A stretch of DNA of 64,000 bases from the NCBI GenBank assembly GCA_964487255.1, contig CAZAQV010000015.1, positions 1-64,000 on the forward strand. The letters run 5' to 3'. The DNA is from CAZAQV01 sp964487255. Lineage in GTDB: Bacteria; Myxococcota_A; Polyangia; Polyangiales; CAZAQV01. Below are positions 63,057-64,000 of the stretch, one piece after another; position 1 is the first letter of the stretch, and every line of letters begins with the position of its first letter. Made by a program: the position numbers and the translations under genes. The notes under the pieces are model-generated. The model was not told where the DNA came from. It worked only from the letters and a program-made list of their open reading frames with translations, and ran no database searches.

Positions 63057-64000
63057 GACGTCGGACCCGATGAAGATATCGTGGCAGTAGGGTGACTTTC
63101 GAAAAAAAGTGAGAACGTGGAGCCGCGGCCGATTTCGCTCTTTACGGTTGCCTCGCCACCATGGGCTTGCGCGATCGCGCGCACGAGGCTCAGCCCGAGG
63201 CCTAAACCCTTCGTCGAACGGCTGTCGTTTCCGCGATAGAGTCGCTCCCAGATGCGCGACTGTTGCTCTGCGGGAATACCGGGCCCGTCGTCCCGGACGC
63301 GCAGCACTGCTTTGCTTCCTTGTCGCGTGGCTTCAACCGTGACGGTGTCACCTGCACGGCAGTATTTGAGGGCATTGTCGACCAGGTTGGCGAGCGCTTG
63401 GCGCACGCGCGGTCGATCGACAAATGCGACCAGTTCTGGTTGCGCATGAACTTTGAGCTTGATTTGCCGCTCATCGGCAATCATTTCGTAGATGTCCACC
63501 ACCTCAGCGGCTAGCTGGGACAGATCGACCTCTTCACGATGCAGCGTTAATGTTCCGGCTTCCGCTTCGGCGACATCCATCAGCGATTGCAGCATAGCTA
63601 GGATCGACTCGGACTCCTCTAAAATGTCGGAAAGCGCTTCGCGTGATTCGGCTTCTTGCTTGCGCAAGCTAAGTTCTGCCACACCGCGGATATGGGTTAA
63701 GGGGGTTCGAAGGTCGTGCGCGACATTGTCGAGTGCTTCGCGCATGCGCTCGACAAGCGACTGGTTGCGCGCAAGCATCTGGTTGAAGAGTTCCGCGAGG
63801 TGGTCGATTTCGTCGGCTGTGCCTCGGGTCTGCACGCGCACCGAAAAGTCACCCCGTTCGATCACGTGGCGTGTGGCTTCGGCCAGCTCATGGACTGGCT
63901 TTAGCGCTTGTTTGCGTAAGAAAGTTCCGCCCAGAAGTCCCAGTGCTGCCGCGATGCCGATCACCCACGCATAGCTGGTGCGAAGAGCGGCCAGCGTCTG
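63053..64000 (-). CDS. Sensor histidine kinase, 5' end beyond the window
   Basis: This is the C-terminal 315 residues of a membrane sensor kinase whose start lies past the right edge. Visible are a helix (YAWVIGIAAALGLLGGTFL), a HAMP segment (KPVHELAEATRHVIERGDFSV), the HisKA H-box (NVAHDLRTPLTHIRG), the N-box NLVDNALKYC, G1 DDGPGIP and G2 GLGLGLSLV. All catalytic boxes are intact. It overlaps the transporter gene by ATGA, so it may control it. The partner response regulator would be upstream, outside the window. Confidence 0.9.
   Translation of the reverse strand, partial: QTLAALRTSYAWVIGIAAALGLLGGTFLRKQALKPVHELAEATRHVIERGDFSVRVQTRGTADEIDHLAELFNQMLARNQSLVERMREALDNVAHDLRTPLTHIRGVAELSLRKQEAESREALSDILEESESILAMLQSLMDVAEAEAGTLTLHREEVDLSQLAAEVVDIYEMIADERQIKLKVHAQPELVAFVDRPRVRQALANLVDNALKYCRAGDTVTVEATRQGSKAVLRVRDDGPGIPAEQQSRIWERLYRGNDSRSTKGLGLGLSLVRAIAQAHGGEATVKSEIGRGSTFSLFFESHPTATISSSGPTS

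Overview
The window is a GC-rich chromosomal segment, almost entirely coding. It suggests an aerobic, Gram-negative, Myxococcota-like bacterium. The reasons are an Alternative Complex III (actA-F) joined to a caa3 oxidase, many small Cys-rich or repeat-bearing lipoproteins, a PilZ protein, a possible sigma-54 promoter and general-stress genes. The phylum is inferred from gene content only; no rRNA is present.

Layout. 1-9307 (+): a respiratory complex I operon, nuoE-F-J-K-L-M-N, with no nuoG, nuoH or nuoI between F and J, and a NuoL carrying an extra ~208-residue C-terminal domain. 9317-12008 (-): two lipoproteins and a rhomboid-fold membrane protein without the catalytic residues. 12352-21404: Hsp20, 2-oxoglutarate dehydrogenase E1, an AidB-like acyl-CoA dehydrogenase, two hotdog thioesterases (one interrupted in frame by an 81-bp element), a PilZ protein, a fatty acid desaturase and a lipoprotein. 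21671-24692 (+): a CBS-pair protein and two lipoproteins.

24792-34238 (-): a stress and redox cluster. It holds an APC permease with an in-frame stop, a Rho_N-like small protein, an unusual c-type cytochrome (CX4CH), a YtxH-like protein, a CPA1 antiporter, a GSP39-type SDR, a FAD/Fe-S dehydrogenase fusion (D-lactate or 2-hydroxyacid type) and a PoxB-like ThDP enzyme. The last two could carry 2-hydroxyacid to pyruvate to acetate with electrons passed to the quinone pool.

34525-50706 (+): sixteen tightly packed genes that look like one transcription unit. They are an Anabaena-sensory-rhodopsin-transducer homologue, a GH15 glycosidase, actABCDEF, coxBACD, an SDR-VKOR fusion, an SPW-repeat protein and a COG0701-type permease. 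Together with complex I this gives a NADH -> quinone -> ACIII -> caa3 -> O2 chain that needs no bc1 complex.

50719-54464: a cation diffusion facilitator (-), then an uncharacterised protein coupled to groES-groEL (+). 54505-60144 (-): the least familiar part, a membrane-tethered double AAA+ (CDC48/NSF-like) ATPase and a 919-residue membrane-anchored helical protein with no family I recognise. 60331-64000 (-): an MscS channel, an SLC13-type transporter with two RCK_C domains, and a histidine kinase cut by the right edge.

I saw no tRNA, rRNA, CRISPR array, insertion sequence or phage gene.
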